Assembly: GCF_016863655.1 (NCBI RefSeq)
Contig: NZ_BOPH01000138.1
Span: forward strand, 1-64,000
Direction: 5' to 3'
Length of the DNA stretch: 64,000 nt
Source: Virgisporangium ochraceum
GTDB taxonomy: Bacteria > Actinomycetota > Actinomycetes > Mycobacteriales > Micromonosporaceae
Of this stretch, positions 41,354 to 49,571 are shown one piece after another; position 1 is the stretch's first letter, and every line of letters begins with the position of its first letter. Made by a program: the position numbers and the translations under genes. The notes beneath the pieces were generated by a model that saw nothing but the letters and a program-made list of their open reading frames with translations, searched no databases and was not told the origin of the DNA.

Positions 41354-43141
41354 ATGAGACCTCCCACGGAGATCGGCAAGGAGCTGGACGAGCTCGCCAG
41401 GTTGCCGGTATGCCGCAATCTCGCCGGCGCCCTCAAGCAGCTTGCGTCCGACCTCCGAGCGGGGCGTCTCGGGCGGTGGGCAGGCGTGGACCTGTTCCGC
41501 GTTCTCGACCCCGACGAGGTCGTCGCCGACCGGCGGGGCAGGGTCCGTCGCGGGCTGGACGTGCTCGACCTCGTTCGCACCGTGGCACTGTTCCTCCCGC
41601 TCCTGTTCACCTGGGGCGGGATATTTCTCGCCGTTCAGGCGTACCGCGAACTGCTGGACGCGCCGCCGGAGCAGCAGGCGGTGTTCCAGGACGCGTCGTT
41701 CCTGCAGATGTGGACCAAGGGGTTCGGTGGACGGACCTGGGTCACCCTGGACGTGGTCGCCCTCCTCGACTTCATCGCGATCACGGCGGTCGTCGTCCTG
41801 TTCAGCGTCGGTGGATGGCTGCAACGGCGGGCCGAGCATGGCAGCGACAGCGACCGGCGCACGGTGATGACGCGGCTGCGCGCCATCGCCACCGAGTCGA
41901 CGCTGGCGATCGGTGAACACACGAGGACCCAGCCGGACCGTGTGACCCAGGAACTCCAGACCCTGGTGCCGGCCCTGCAGAAGACGTTGAAAGGTCTTGT
42001 CGCCGCTCAGATGGAGTTCGCGGCATCGATCGAGGCCGCGAAGTCCGGTGCCGCGGTCATGGCGAAGGTCACCGACGGGCTCACCACGTCGGCGGAGGCG
42101 GTCTCCGCCAGCGTCGACGGCCTGTCGACCAGCCTCACCTCGATCGGCGCGGCCACCGGGCGGTTCGACGACACGGCCCGCTCGCTGGTCGAGGCCACGA
42201 CGAGCGTGGCGGGTCAGCTTCCGCTGATCGGCGCCCGACTGCAGGACCAGCTGCAGGCGACGGAGCAGTTCAGTAAGCGCCTCGACAGCCTGCAGGACAG
42301 GCACCTCCAGAGCATGAACGGCATCGTGCCAATGTACGAGCGGACGCTGCAGAACCTCCGCGACGCCCAGTCGGACATGACCGGGATCGTCACCCGCGCG
42401 AAGCAGAACGTCGGCGAGTTCGTCCGCGCGACCGGCGACCTGGCGGAGGTGGGCAACGCCGTGGCCGGAAGCGCGGACAGCCTCCGGTCCAACGTGGCGT
42501 CGTTCGCCACCGCGACGGGTGGGTTCGAAAGCACCGTCACGTCGCTCGTCTCCGGCGCCGAGGACCTCAACAACCGACTTCCGTCGATGAAGCAGGACCT
42601 GATCGAGGTCCTCACCTCCGTCCGCGGCGTCGGCTTCAAGCTGGACAACCTGTACGAACGACAGGAGACGATCGCGCAGGAGCTGGGCTTCATCGTGGAC
42701 GTGCCGCTGGCGGCGGCGCAGGCGGCCAAGCGCACCGCCGAGGTCGCGGCCGCCACCGAGACCGCTCTGCTGCAGGCGTTGACGACGCTGCCCGGTGAGA
42801 TGGAGAAGCTGCGCGAGGCGACCGTCGCGGCGTTGGACCGGGAGATCGCGGAACGTCGGGAGGCGGCGGCGGCCATCGACAACGCCTCCGACGCGGCCCG
42901 GCAGATGGCATCGTCGGCCGCGGCGGTGATGCGCGAGCAGGTCGAGCTGTCGAACCGGCTCACCCGCCGGGTCGAGCAGGAGCTCGAGGCCACCACGGCC
43001 CGGCTGGTGCGCTCCACGCAGCAGGCCGCGGTGGCGTTGACGCAGGCGGTCGACCGGCTGCGGGGCATGCCGACGACCGATCCGCCTGCCCGCCGCGGCT
43101 GGTTCTCGTCGCTGCTCCGTCCACGCCAGCCGAGCGAGTGA
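41354..43141 (+). CDS. Membrane-anchored long coiled-coil protein, ZorA/MotA-like in shape
   Basis: A 595-residue protein. A cytoplasmic-looking N-terminus (about 75 residues) is followed by two strong membrane segments near 76-97 (ALFLPLLFTWGGIFLAV) and 135-157 (VALLDFIAITAVVVLFSVGGWL). About 430 residues of heptad-rich, Ala/Ser/Thr-rich coiled coil follow (for example FEST, LVSGAEDLNNRLPSMKQDLIEVL), like an MCP signalling rod or the tail of ZorA. The ATG at 41354 is preferred; upstream in-frame codons look non-coding. It lies 6 nt before a single-TM protein with a MotB-like acidic TM helix, as ZorA precedes ZorB. Canonical MotA/TolQ proteins have at least three TM helices, so homology is not shown; the resemblance is in architecture and pairing. 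Confidence 0.55.
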   Translation: MRPPTEIGKELDELARLPVCRNLAGALKQLASDLRAGRLGRWAGVDLFRVLDPDEVVADRRGRVRRGLDVLDLVRTVALFLPLLFTWGGIFLAVQAYRELLDAPPEQQAVFQDASFLQMWTKGFGGRTWVTLDVVALLDFIAITAVVVLFSVGGWLQRRAEHGSDSDRRTVMTRLRAIATESTLAIGEHTRTQPDRVTQELQTLVPALQKTLKGLVAAQMEFAASIEAAKSGAAVMAKVTDGLTTSAEAVSASVDGLSTSLTSIGAATGRFDDTARSLVEATTSVAGQLPLIGARLQDQLQATEQFSKRLDSLQDRHLQSMNGIVPMYERTLQNLRDAQSDMTGIVTRAKQNVGEFVRATGDLAEVGNAVAGSADSLRSNVASFATATGGFESTVTSLVSGAEDLNNRLPSMKQDLIEVLTSVRGVGFKLDNLYERQETIAQELGFIVDVPLAAAQAAKRTAEVAAATETALLQALTTLPGEMEKLREATVAALDREIAERREAAAAIDNASDAARQMASSAAAVMREQVELSNRLTRRVEQELEATTARLVRSTQQAAVALTQAVDRLRGMPTTDPPARRGWFSSLLRPRQPSE

Positions 43142-43147
43142 CGGCGC

Positions 43148-43765
43148 ATGTCCGCGGAACCTCACGACTCGCCGGGCGCACCCGGTGCGACCCGCCTCCT
43201 CGGCGTCATCGGCTGGATCTTCGCCGACATGCTGCTGGTTCTCGTCGTGGTCTTTCTGGCGACCCAGACGGGCGGCGCGGTCACGATCCCGCCGGCCGCG
43301 GTCGCCAGCGGTTCTCCCACGCCGACCCCGTCGAGCCCGTCGCCGGAAGCGACACCCGGGGTCGACAGCGACTTCGTCTGCCTGCGGGTCGACACCGACC
43401 CGGCGCTGCTGACCGGCGGTCCCTCCGCCGCACGCGACGCCCACCTCGCCGACATCGAACGGCAGGTGCGGGAGCGGGTCTCGCAGCCCGATCTCGCCGG
43501 CCGGAGGGCCGGCATCGTGCTGTCGTTCGGGATCGCCGACCTTCCCGACGACGGGACAAAGCGCGCGGCCGCGTTCAACAGGGAGATCCTGCCGCGGCTC
43601 CCGGCCGTGTTCCGTCGGGCCGACGGTGGACCGGTGGCGAACCGCCCCTTCTGGGGCGGCCGACCGCGCGGGGACCGGAGATCCGGCGCGATCGAGGTGA
43701 ACATCTACCCGATCATCGACGCGACGCACGGTCCGCTCGCCCGCCCCGGCGCCGAGACCTGTTGA
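43148..43765 (+). CDS. Single-TM periplasmic-domain protein, MotB/ZorB/OmpA-like in shape
   Basis: A 205-residue protein with a short N-terminal tail and one membrane helix near 22-39 (IFADMLLVLVVVFLAT) that opens with Asp27, the position of the proton-conducting Asp in MotB-type stators. An S/P/T-rich linker leads to an extracytoplasmic domain of about 140 residues with OmpA-like features (AGIVLSFGIADLPDDG, then RAAAFNREILPRLPAVF) and two cysteines (VCLRV, ETC at the end). The gap to the upstream coiled-coil membrane protein is 6 nt. I infer a stator-like or membrane-spanning sensing pair, analogous to ZorAB. Without a profile search the OmpA-domain relation is tentative. Confidence 0.55.
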   Translation: MSAEPHDSPGAPGATRLLGVIGWIFADMLLVLVVVFLATQTGGAVTIPPAAVASGSPTPTPSSPSPEATPGVDSDFVCLRVDTDPALLTGGPSAARDAHLADIERQVRERVSQPDLAGRRAGIVLSFGIADLPDDGTKRAAAFNREILPRLPAVFRRADGGPVANRPFWGGRPRGDRRSGAIEVNIYPIIDATHGPLARPGAETC

Positions 43766-43820
43766 CGACACGCAGCTATCGACCAGTCGATGCAACCAGC
43801 CCAGCGAAAGGAAACCCGAG

Positions 43821-44516
43821 ATGTCAGACCTGCCCGGCGGAGCGATCTCCAGCAGACCGCTCCGCTTCTACTGGGTCCTGGACGTGTCCGGTTCGATGGC
43901 CGGCGAGAAGATCGGTGAGCTCAACCACGCCATCCGGGAGAGCCTGCCGGCGATGAAGGCGTCGGCCGACGAGAACCCGCACGCTGCGGTCGAGGTCCGT
44001 GCGATGACCTTCAGCACGGGCTTCCGGTGGGTGACGAAGACGCCGATTCCGCTGTCGAACTTCAGCTGGACCGACGTTCCGGTCTCCGGGATCACCGACA
44101 TGGGCGCGGCGATGAAGGCGATGGCGTCGGAGCTGTCCGTCGCGAACATGCCCGAGCGTGGCCTTCCACCGGTCGTCGTGCTGGTGTCGGACGGTCAGCC
44201 GACCGACGACTTCGACACCGGGCTCAAGGCGCTGATGGCCGAGCCCTGGGGCAAGCGCGCCGTGCGCATGTCCATCGCGATCGGCAAGGACGCCGACCTC
44301 GACACGCTCCGGCGGTTCATCGGCCACCCCGAGATCGAGCCGCTGACGGCGCACAATCCCGGAGACCTGGTCAAGTTCATCAAGTACGTCTCGACCACCG
44401 TGCTCAGGTCCGCGTCCGCGCCCGCGAGCCAACCGGTGGGTACGCCGTTCGACGGAACGCCGCCGCCTCCACCGCCACCGCCCGCGCCGGACCCCGACGC
44501 CGACACCGTCTGGTGA
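43821..44516 (+). CDS. TerY-like von Willebrand factor A domain protein
   Basis: A 231-residue cytoplasmic vWA protein. The MIDAS metal site is intact: DVSGSMAG at 21-28, a threonine in GITDMG near 93, and SDGQPTDD near 122. The remainder follows the TerY pattern (FYWVLDVSGS, VRAMTFSTGFRWV, AIGKDADLDTLRRFIGH), ending in a Pro-rich tail. AAAGGAAA precedes the start. Directly after it come a PP2C phosphatase and a protein kinase; vWA-PP2C-kinase is the recognised TerY-P triad, predicted to act as a phosphorylation switch in Ter-type stress and conflict systems. The vWA is presumed to scaffold the phosphorylated partners. Confidence 0.9.
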   Translation: MSDLPGGAISSRPLRFYWVLDVSGSMAGEKIGELNHAIRESLPAMKASADENPHAAVEVRAMTFSTGFRWVTKTPIPLSNFSWTDVPVSGITDMGAAMKAMASELSVANMPERGLPPVVVLVSDGQPTDDFDTGLKALMAEPWGKRAVRMSIAIGKDADLDTLRRFIGHPEIEPLTAHNPGDLVKFIKYVSTTVLRSASAPASQPVGTPFDGTPPPPPPPPAPDPDADTVW

Positions 44517-44550
44517 ACCGGCCCCGGGCGTACCAGTGGGGAGCACAGCG

Positions 44551-45711
44551 TTGAACACGCAGAGAACCGGGTGGTCGTGGCAGACCACCCACGTCTCGGT
44601 CGTCGGAGCGTCGCACCTGCGGAACACGGTCGAGTGCCAGGACCACAGCCGCGGCGAGAGCGACGACGCCGGTGCATGGGCGTCTCTCACCGTCGCCGAT
44701 GGTCACGGATCCGAGGCGCACTTCCGGAGCCGGCGCGGCGCCGGGTTCGCCGTCGACGCCATGACGGAGGTGTTCGCCACCTTCCGCAGCTACCTCGACG
44801 AGCTGTCCATCAGCCCGGAGGTCGCCAATGCGAACACGCGGTGGAGCGAGGCGCCCAGGCTCCTCGTCGCGAACTGGCGCGCGCGGGTGCTGAAGGACCT
44901 GATCGCCGATCCGCCGCGCGTAAGCGACTCCGGCGACCGGGAACCTCGGATGAAACGGTTCTTCGACCACATCGCCGCGCGCCAGGGCCCCGCCGAGCGC
45001 GACCGGGCGCTCCAGCAGTTCCGCGAGTTCGAGTCCTACGCCGACACGGTCCGGTCGAGCGGATCCGATGATCCGCTGGCGTCCGGACCGGGCTCCGCCG
45101 ACTGGGACGCCGAGCGCCTCGGCGGCTGGCAGCTACGGGCGTACGGCTCGACCGTCCTGGGAGTGCTGATCGGGCCGTCCGCCATCCACTGGCTCCAGCT
45201 CGGTGACGGCGCGATGATGAGGATCCTCGGTGGCCAGCCGGGCTACCTGTGCCCACCGCCGTCCGACGCGATCGCGAACGTCACCCCGTCGCTCTGCGAC
45301 GACAACGCCGCGTACCGCATCAGCGTGGGAACGGAGCCGTTGCTTCCCGGGCACGTTCCGTCCGCGGTCATCCTGACGACCGACGGCGTGCCGAACTCGT
45401 TCGAGGACCCGGAAGGCTTCTTCAAGTTCTGCGTCGACATCGCCGACCGGGCGGTAGGCGCCGCGGACCTGTCCGCCGATCTGGCGCGATGGCTTCCGGA
45501 GATCTCGAAGCGCGGCAGTGGCGACGACATGTCGGTGTCGATGGCCTGGGCCACCGAGCGGGTGGTCCCACCCGGGCCGGCCGACGACCTCACACCACTC
45601 GACGCGTCGGAGGCCGCGCTGGAACGCGAGCCCCGCGCCGCCGGTGCCGGGATCACGGCCTCCGCACGAACGAACGCCGACGACGACCGGGAGCGTGACC
45701 CCACATGGTGA
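44551..45711 (+). CDS. PP2C-family Ser/Thr phosphatase of the TerY-P triad
   Basis: A 386-residue protein phosphatase. PP2C metal-site motifs are seen: ECQDHS near 28-33, VADGHGSE near 48-55, LGDGAMM, LTTDGVPNS and GSGDDMSV near the end. An insertion between about 75 and 160 (many charged residues, RMKRFFDHIAARQG) enlarges the domain compared with typical PP2C. The TTG at 44551 is preferred because GGGGAG lies 8 nt upstream; a GTG at 44536 is possible. The stop overlaps the kinase start by 7 nt, so phosphatase and kinase are coupled. It probably removes phosphate placed by that kinase on the vWA or other island proteins. Confidence 0.87.
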   Translation: MNTQRTGWSWQTTHVSVVGASHLRNTVECQDHSRGESDDAGAWASLTVADGHGSEAHFRSRRGAGFAVDAMTEVFATFRSYLDELSISPEVANANTRWSEAPRLLVANWRARVLKDLIADPPRVSDSGDREPRMKRFFDHIAARQGPAERDRALQQFREFESYADTVRSSGSDDPLASGPGSADWDAERLGGWQLRAYGSTVLGVLIGPSAIHWLQLGDGAMMRILGGQPGYLCPPPSDAIANVTPSLCDDNAAYRISVGTEPLLPGHVPSAVILTTDGVPNSFEDPEGFFKFCVDIADRAVGAADLSADLARWLPEISKRGSGDDMSVSMAWATERVVPPGPADDLTPLDASEAALEREPRAAGAGITASARTNADDDRERDPTW

Positions 45712-46991
45712 AGCCAGGCGACAAGCTCGACAGCACGTTCGGATCGTCCGTGGCGGTCGGGAAGCTGCTGGGCACCGGCGCGCAGGGCGAGGTCTACGAG
45801 GGACGCCTCGACGACGGCAGCACGGTAGCCGTCAAGTGGTTCCTGCCCTCCTACCAACGACGCGACCTACGGGACAGCATCACGGCGCTGGTCGTGGAGA
45901 AGGCTCCGTCCACACACTTCCTGTGGCCGGACGACGTGGTCACGAAGGGCACGGAGTTCGGCTACGTCATGCGGCTGCGACCGCCGAACTTCGTCAACCT
46001 CACCATGGTGCTGGGCCGTAAGGTGAACATCCGGTTCAGCGAGCTGGTCCGGGCCGCCAGCCAGACGGTGTCCGCGTTCAAGGCACTTCAGGCCAAAGGA
46101 CTGTTCTACTGCGACATCTCCGACGCGAACCTGTTCGTCGACCCGGCCACGGGTGACGTCCTCATCTGCGACAACGACAACGTCGGGTCGTCACGGACCC
46201 GGCCGACGGTACTGGGGACCACACGGTTCATGGCGCCCGAGATCGTGCGTGGCGAGAAGCGGCCATCCGCGTTGACCGACAGCTTCTCGATGGCGGTTCT
46301 CCTCTTTCTCCTGTTGATGAACGACCATCCGCTGCAGGGCGAGCAGGAGGCACGCATCCACGTCTTCGACGCGGCCGCGATGCGACGGATCTACGGGACG
46401 AACCCGGTCTTCATCTTCGACCCGAAGGACACGTCGAACCGTCCGGTGCCCGGTGTGCATCTCAACGCGCCACTGTTCTGGAACCTGTATCCGCAGGTTC
46501 TGCGCGACGTTTTCATCCAGGTCTTCACCGACGGGGTCCGGGACTCCGGTCGGCGGCCGTCCTTCGGTGAGTGGCAGTCGGCACTGGCGGCCGTGGAGGA
46601 CGCGGTGGTCGAGTGCACGTCCTGCCGGCGTCAGAACTTCCTGTGTCCGACGCGGGTCGACGTCATGTGCTGGAGCTGCCGGCGACGACTCGTTCTGCCG
46701 CCACGGCTCGTCATCGACGGCAAGCGGCTGATCGTTCTGAACCGCGAGACGCGGCTGTACGCGCGTCACCTGACGCGCAATGGCAATCCCGCCCCCGCCG
46801 GACAGGCGCACGCGGAAGTCGCCCGACATCCCACTCAGAACGTGCAGGGGCTGAAGAACCTCGGCCCGGTGCAGTGGTTCGTCCACGTACCGGGCCGGGC
46901 GCCCCAGACCGTCGAGCCCGGCCGGTCGGTGAGCCTCATCTCCGGCACCGACATCGACTTCGGCGATGTGACCGGCCGGATCGAGATCTAG
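45705..46991 (+). CDS. Ser/Thr protein kinase with C-terminal zinc ribbon (TerY-P type)
   Basis: A 428-residue kinase. The glycine loop is GTGAQGEVYEG (23-33) and the ATP-anchoring lysine is Lys44 in VAVKWF. The catalytic loop reads YCDISDAN (Asp137, Asn142), so HRD is replaced by YCD. The metal-binding DFG is replaced by DND (156-158), and MAPEIV is intact. After the kinase lobe a zinc ribbon uses Cys304/307 and Cys322/325. The last 90 residues look like an FHA-like or beta-rich module (NVQGLKNLGPVQWFVHV, GRSVSLISGTDIDFGDVTG). This architecture is typical of kinases paired with TerY vWA and PP2C proteins. The missing HRD and DFG are common in this group and do not prove loss of activity. Confidence 0.87.
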   Translation: MVKPGDKLDSTFGSSVAVGKLLGTGAQGEVYEGRLDDGSTVAVKWFLPSYQRRDLRDSITALVVEKAPSTHFLWPDDVVTKGTEFGYVMRLRPPNFVNLTMVLGRKVNIRFSELVRAASQTVSAFKALQAKGLFYCDISDANLFVDPATGDVLICDNDNVGSSRTRPTVLGTTRFMAPEIVRGEKRPSALTDSFSMAVLLFLLLMNDHPLQGEQEARIHVFDAAAMRRIYGTNPVFIFDPKDTSNRPVPGVHLNAPLFWNLYPQVLRDVFIQVFTDGVRDSGRRPSFGEWQSALAAVEDAVVECTSCRRQNFLCPTRVDVMCWSCRRRLVLPPRLVIDGKRLIVLNRETRLYARHLTRNGNPAPAGQAHAEVARHPTQNVQGLKNLGPVQWFVHVPGRAPQTVEPGRSVSLISGTDIDFGDVTGRIEI

Positions 46992-46994
46992 CGG

Positions 46995-47357
46995 TCAGAC
47001 GTCCCCGTGCCGGCCGAAGCGTTCGATCGCCCCTCCGGGCACTCCGCTGCCCCGGCACGGGGTCCACCGGCAGTGCCAGACCCGGACCGCACCGTCCCAA
47101 CAGGTCAACCGTTGGCACGTACCGCATTGGACGAAGGAGGCCGCTTCACAGTGCGGGCACCCCGGAAACCCGTCGGCGAGAAGCAACGACGACCGGACGA
47201 CCGTGTCGCCGTACCTCTCGCGTGTGGCCCTGCGCTGGTTCAGCGCGAAACCCCAAGTGGCATACCAGGCATCGGACCGCTCCTCGACCCGGATGCCGTA
47301 CAGTCCCGACGGCTCGGATGCCTTCTCGCAGCGGGCAAGCAACACGTCTGCGTTCAC
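46995..47357 (-). CDS. TerY-C-like zinc-binding protein
   Basis: A 120-residue protein with GTG start at 47357. The C-terminal part has a dense cysteine pattern: GCPHCEAASFVQCGTCQRLTCWD, then WHCRWTPCRG, suggesting two zinc ribbons. This pattern and the genomic setting match the TerY-C metal-binding domain, which is normally fused to TerY or encoded beside it. The N-terminal half has a DAWYATWGFALNQRRA segment. It is on the opposite strand to the triad, ends 3 nt after the kinase stop on a converging course, and starts only 17 nt from the divergent DA1-like gene. I infer that it serves the TerY-P module. Confidence 0.65.
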   Translation of the reverse strand: MNADVLLARCEKASEPSGLYGIRVEERSDAWYATWGFALNQRRATRERYGDTVVRSSLLLADGFPGCPHCEAASFVQCGTCQRLTCWDGAVRVWHCRWTPCRGSGVPGGAIERFGRHGDV

Positions 47358-47374
47358 CCGGTTCAGGGTACTCG

Positions 47375-48103
47375 ATGAAGAGGCAAAACCACCGCTGTGT
47401 CGTATGTGGACGTTCGGTCGGTTTCCGTTGGCTGGTGGACCATTTCGGCGAAATTCTCTGCCACGGCTGTGGCGGCGGGCCGTCGTGCTGGAGCTGTGGT
47501 GCGGTCACCGGCGGCGCGGGAACGCGGAAACGGACGGTCCTAGCGGACGGTCGCATCCGCTGCCACCGGTGCTCCCGGAGCGCGGTCGACGTTCAGGCCG
47601 ACGTCGGTACCGTGGTGCGACTCGTCCGGTCGCTCCTGCACTCCTACGGCATCCGCCTGCCGAACCGGGTCAGGGTGGAGGTCACGTCCCTGTCCCACCT
47701 GGCGACGGCGGCGCGTCGGACCGCACACGGGTTGACGATCACCCACTACCGGTCGGGGCACCGGGGAACGGTCGCGGCCATGCTGGTCGCCGAGGGCATG
47801 CCGGCCACCCAGTTCGGACAGGTGCTCGCGCACGAGATGGGGCACGCGTGGCTGGTCGGCTGTCCGGGCGGCGACCGTGGTGACGTCGAGGAGGAGGGAC
47901 TCTGCGAGCTGGTCGCGAGCTGGTGGTTGACCCACCGGGGCGGGCCGCTGGCCCGGCACCTCCTGGACGGGATGTCCACCAACCCCGACCCGGTCTACGG
48001 CGAGGGCTTCCGATCGGCGTGGCGTCAGGCGGCGGGCCTGACGCCCTCCCAGATCGTGGCACGTGTCTCGCGGACCGGCTCGTTGACGCACGGCGATGGT
48101 TGA
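47375..48103 (+). CDS. DA1-like zinc metallopeptidase with N-terminal zinc fingers
   Basis: A 242-residue protein. The N-terminus carries four Cys pairs (C8/C11, C29/C32, C38/C41 and a pair near 63/66) arranged like a LIM/zinc-finger pair. The C-terminal domain has HEMGHAWL (His153, Glu154, His157), the HExxH zinc-peptidase motif, followed by EEEGLCELVASWWL, where the Glu provides the third ligand. LIM-like fingers followed by a peptidase with HExxHAWL and EEG are the signature of DA1-type proteins. The ATG at 47375 is only 17 nt from the divergent start of the TerY-C-like gene. It could process or activate a component of the island by proteolysis; this is inference. Confidence 0.8.
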   Translation: MKRQNHRCVVCGRSVGFRWLVDHFGEILCHGCGGGPSCWSCGAVTGGAGTRKRTVLADGRIRCHRCSRSAVDVQADVGTVVRLVRSLLHSYGIRLPNRVRVEVTSLSHLATAARRTAHGLTITHYRSGHRGTVAAMLVAEGMPATQFGQVLAHEMGHAWLVGCPGGDRGDVEEEGLCELVASWWLTHRGGPLARHLLDGMSTNPDPVYGEGFRSAWRQAAGLTPSQIVARVSRTGSLTHGDG

Positions 48104-48119
48104 CCGCCCCGCCCGGTCA
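48101..48119. terminator. Small hairpin overlapping two convergent stop codons
   Basis: TGACCG (48101-48106) pairs with CGGTCA (48114-48119) across 7 nt. The arms contain the stop codons of the DA1-like gene (plus) and of the DUF4407 gene (minus), so one short element may end both transcripts. Confidence 0.4.
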
Positions 48120-49571
48120 GTCGACGTGGTACCCCCACCGGGGCGGCTCGCCGGTGTCCTCCGTCGACCGCGCGGACCGTGCTCCACCCGCCCGCTCCGG
48201 TGCCGGCCACGGCGTGCGCCGAGCAGCTTCGGAGCGGGCTCCCAACGCCGCCTGTGCCTCGATCCTGGACAGTTCCTTGTGGCGCCAGGTCTCGGTGTGC
48301 TGCTCGTACACCTCGCGTTCCGCGGCCATGCGGCGTTCCACCAGTCCCTGCACCGTCTCCTTCTCGATGTCGGTGCGGACCTGGAGTTCGCGTCGGGCCG
48401 CCCGGCGGCGGTGCGCCAGCGCCTCCTTCGTCGCGTCCCGGTGATGGGTCTCGACGTCGGCGAGGATCTGTTCGTAGAGCGTCGGACGGCCCAGACTCGT
48501 GAGAAACGTGACCAGTACCGGCAGGACCTCGATGGTCGTGATGAAGAGCAACAGGAGCAGGTAGGCCGTCCGCAGGGTCGGCGCGCGACTGGTGAGGTTG
48601 GACAGCGCGCCGAGGCGGGCCAGCAGTCCGTCGCTGTTGGCCAGGTCGGCGGCGTACTGGTCCTGCTCCGCCCGCTTCAGCCTGTTCAGCCGCTCCAGCG
48701 CAGCACGCCTGTCGGGAAGCTCCGCCTGGGCCGTGGCCCGGCTCGCCGCCGCGCTCGCACCCAGCCGGTTGGATGCCTGTGCCCGAGCCACGTCCAGCTG
48801 GGCACGCAGCTCGTCGAGACGCGCTCGCAGTTCGTCGGCGGCCGCCTGCTTCTGGCGGTAGGACGGACCGGCGCCTCTGCTCCCCGATCCGCAGCTACCG
48901 TCCAGCTCGCAGGCGGCATCCGCCTGTGCCCGTTGGTACTGCTTGTCGACCTCGGTGTACTCGGCGGCCAGCCGCCGCACGGTCGGGTCGGTCTCCAGAT
49001 CCGGCGCGGCGGACCCGTCTGCGACCGCCTCCAGACGTGCGATCTCCGCCTGGAGACCGGGGATCGCCGAGAACCGGGGGTCATTCGCGAGCGCCTTCTC
49101 GTACCGGATGCTCTCCGCCTGCCGCAGCCGGTTCAGTTCGGCCTCGATCTCGGCGTTGAACACCGACAGGACCAGCGGCGTGGACACGACGGCGCCGATG
49201 ATCAGCGCGAGCAGCACCCGTGGGAGCACCGTGGTCAGGTTCTGGTACCACCGCTCGCGTCGCCGCGTCGCGACGATCAGCCAGCGGTCCAGGTTCATGA
49301 TCGCCAGACCCCACAACGCGGCGATCGGCACAATGACCACCCACGAGGCGTGCAACGCCATCCGGAGGGCGAAGATCGCGGACAGGGCCGCCATCCCCGC
49401 TGTCGTCAGGACGACGCCGCCGACGGCGGCGAACCGACGCGTCTCGCTCGGACACCGGGCGAGCGTCACCGGGTCGACCCCGGACAGCCAGATCATCACA
49501 CCCGTCGGCCGCGGGGACACGTCGGGAACGCTGGTCCCGGTGACCTGGGTCAGTTCGGGTGCGGTGGTCAT
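48117..49571 (-). CDS. DUF4407-type polytopic membrane protein with coiled coil
   Basis: A 484-residue membrane protein with four hydrophobic segments: near 48-70 (GGVVLTTAGMAALSAIFAL), 74-93, 112-132 (VLLALIIGAVVSTPLVLSVF) and 325-347 (AYLLLLLFITTIEVLPVLV). Between the third and fourth lies a long, charged extracytoplasmic coiled coil (about 140-310, with two cysteines in ACELDGSCG). A cytoplasmic charged helical tail follows (RRAARRELQVRTDIEKETV). The pattern corresponds to DUF4407. GGAGG lies 6 nt before the ATG at 49571. It is divergent from the exported vWA gene; the two could form a membrane complex spanning both sides. Confidence 0.77.
   Translation of the reverse strand: MTTAPELTQVTGTSVPDVSPRPTGVMIWLSGVDPVTLARCPSETRRFAAVGGVVLTTAGMAALSAIFALRMALHASWVVIVPIAALWGLAIMNLDRWLIVATRRRERWYQNLTTVLPRVLLALIIGAVVSTPLVLSVFNAEIEAELNRLRQAESIRYEKALANDPRFSAIPGLQAEIARLEAVADGSAAPDLETDPTVRRLAAEYTEVDKQYQRAQADAACELDGSCGSGSRGAGPSYRQKQAAADELRARLDELRAQLDVARAQASNRLGASAAASRATAQAELPDRRAALERLNRLKRAEQDQYAADLANSDGLLARLGALSNLTSRAPTLRTAYLLLLLFITTIEVLPVLVTFLTSLGRPTLYEQILADVETHHRDATKEALAHRRRAARRELQVRTDIEKETVQGLVERRMAAEREVYEQHTETWRHKELSRIEAQAALGARSEAARRTPWPAPERAGGARSARSTEDTGEPPRWGYHVD

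Noticed and set aside
41354..43765. Calling this a Zorya system outright
   Set aside because: Only two TM helices are visible in the first protein and ZorC/ZorD/ZorE are missing; resemblance is architectural only.
41132..43795. An 887-codon minus-strand frame over the coiled-coil membrane gene
   Set aside because: No recognisable domains; the plus-strand gene has TM segments, heptads and tight spacing to its neighbour.
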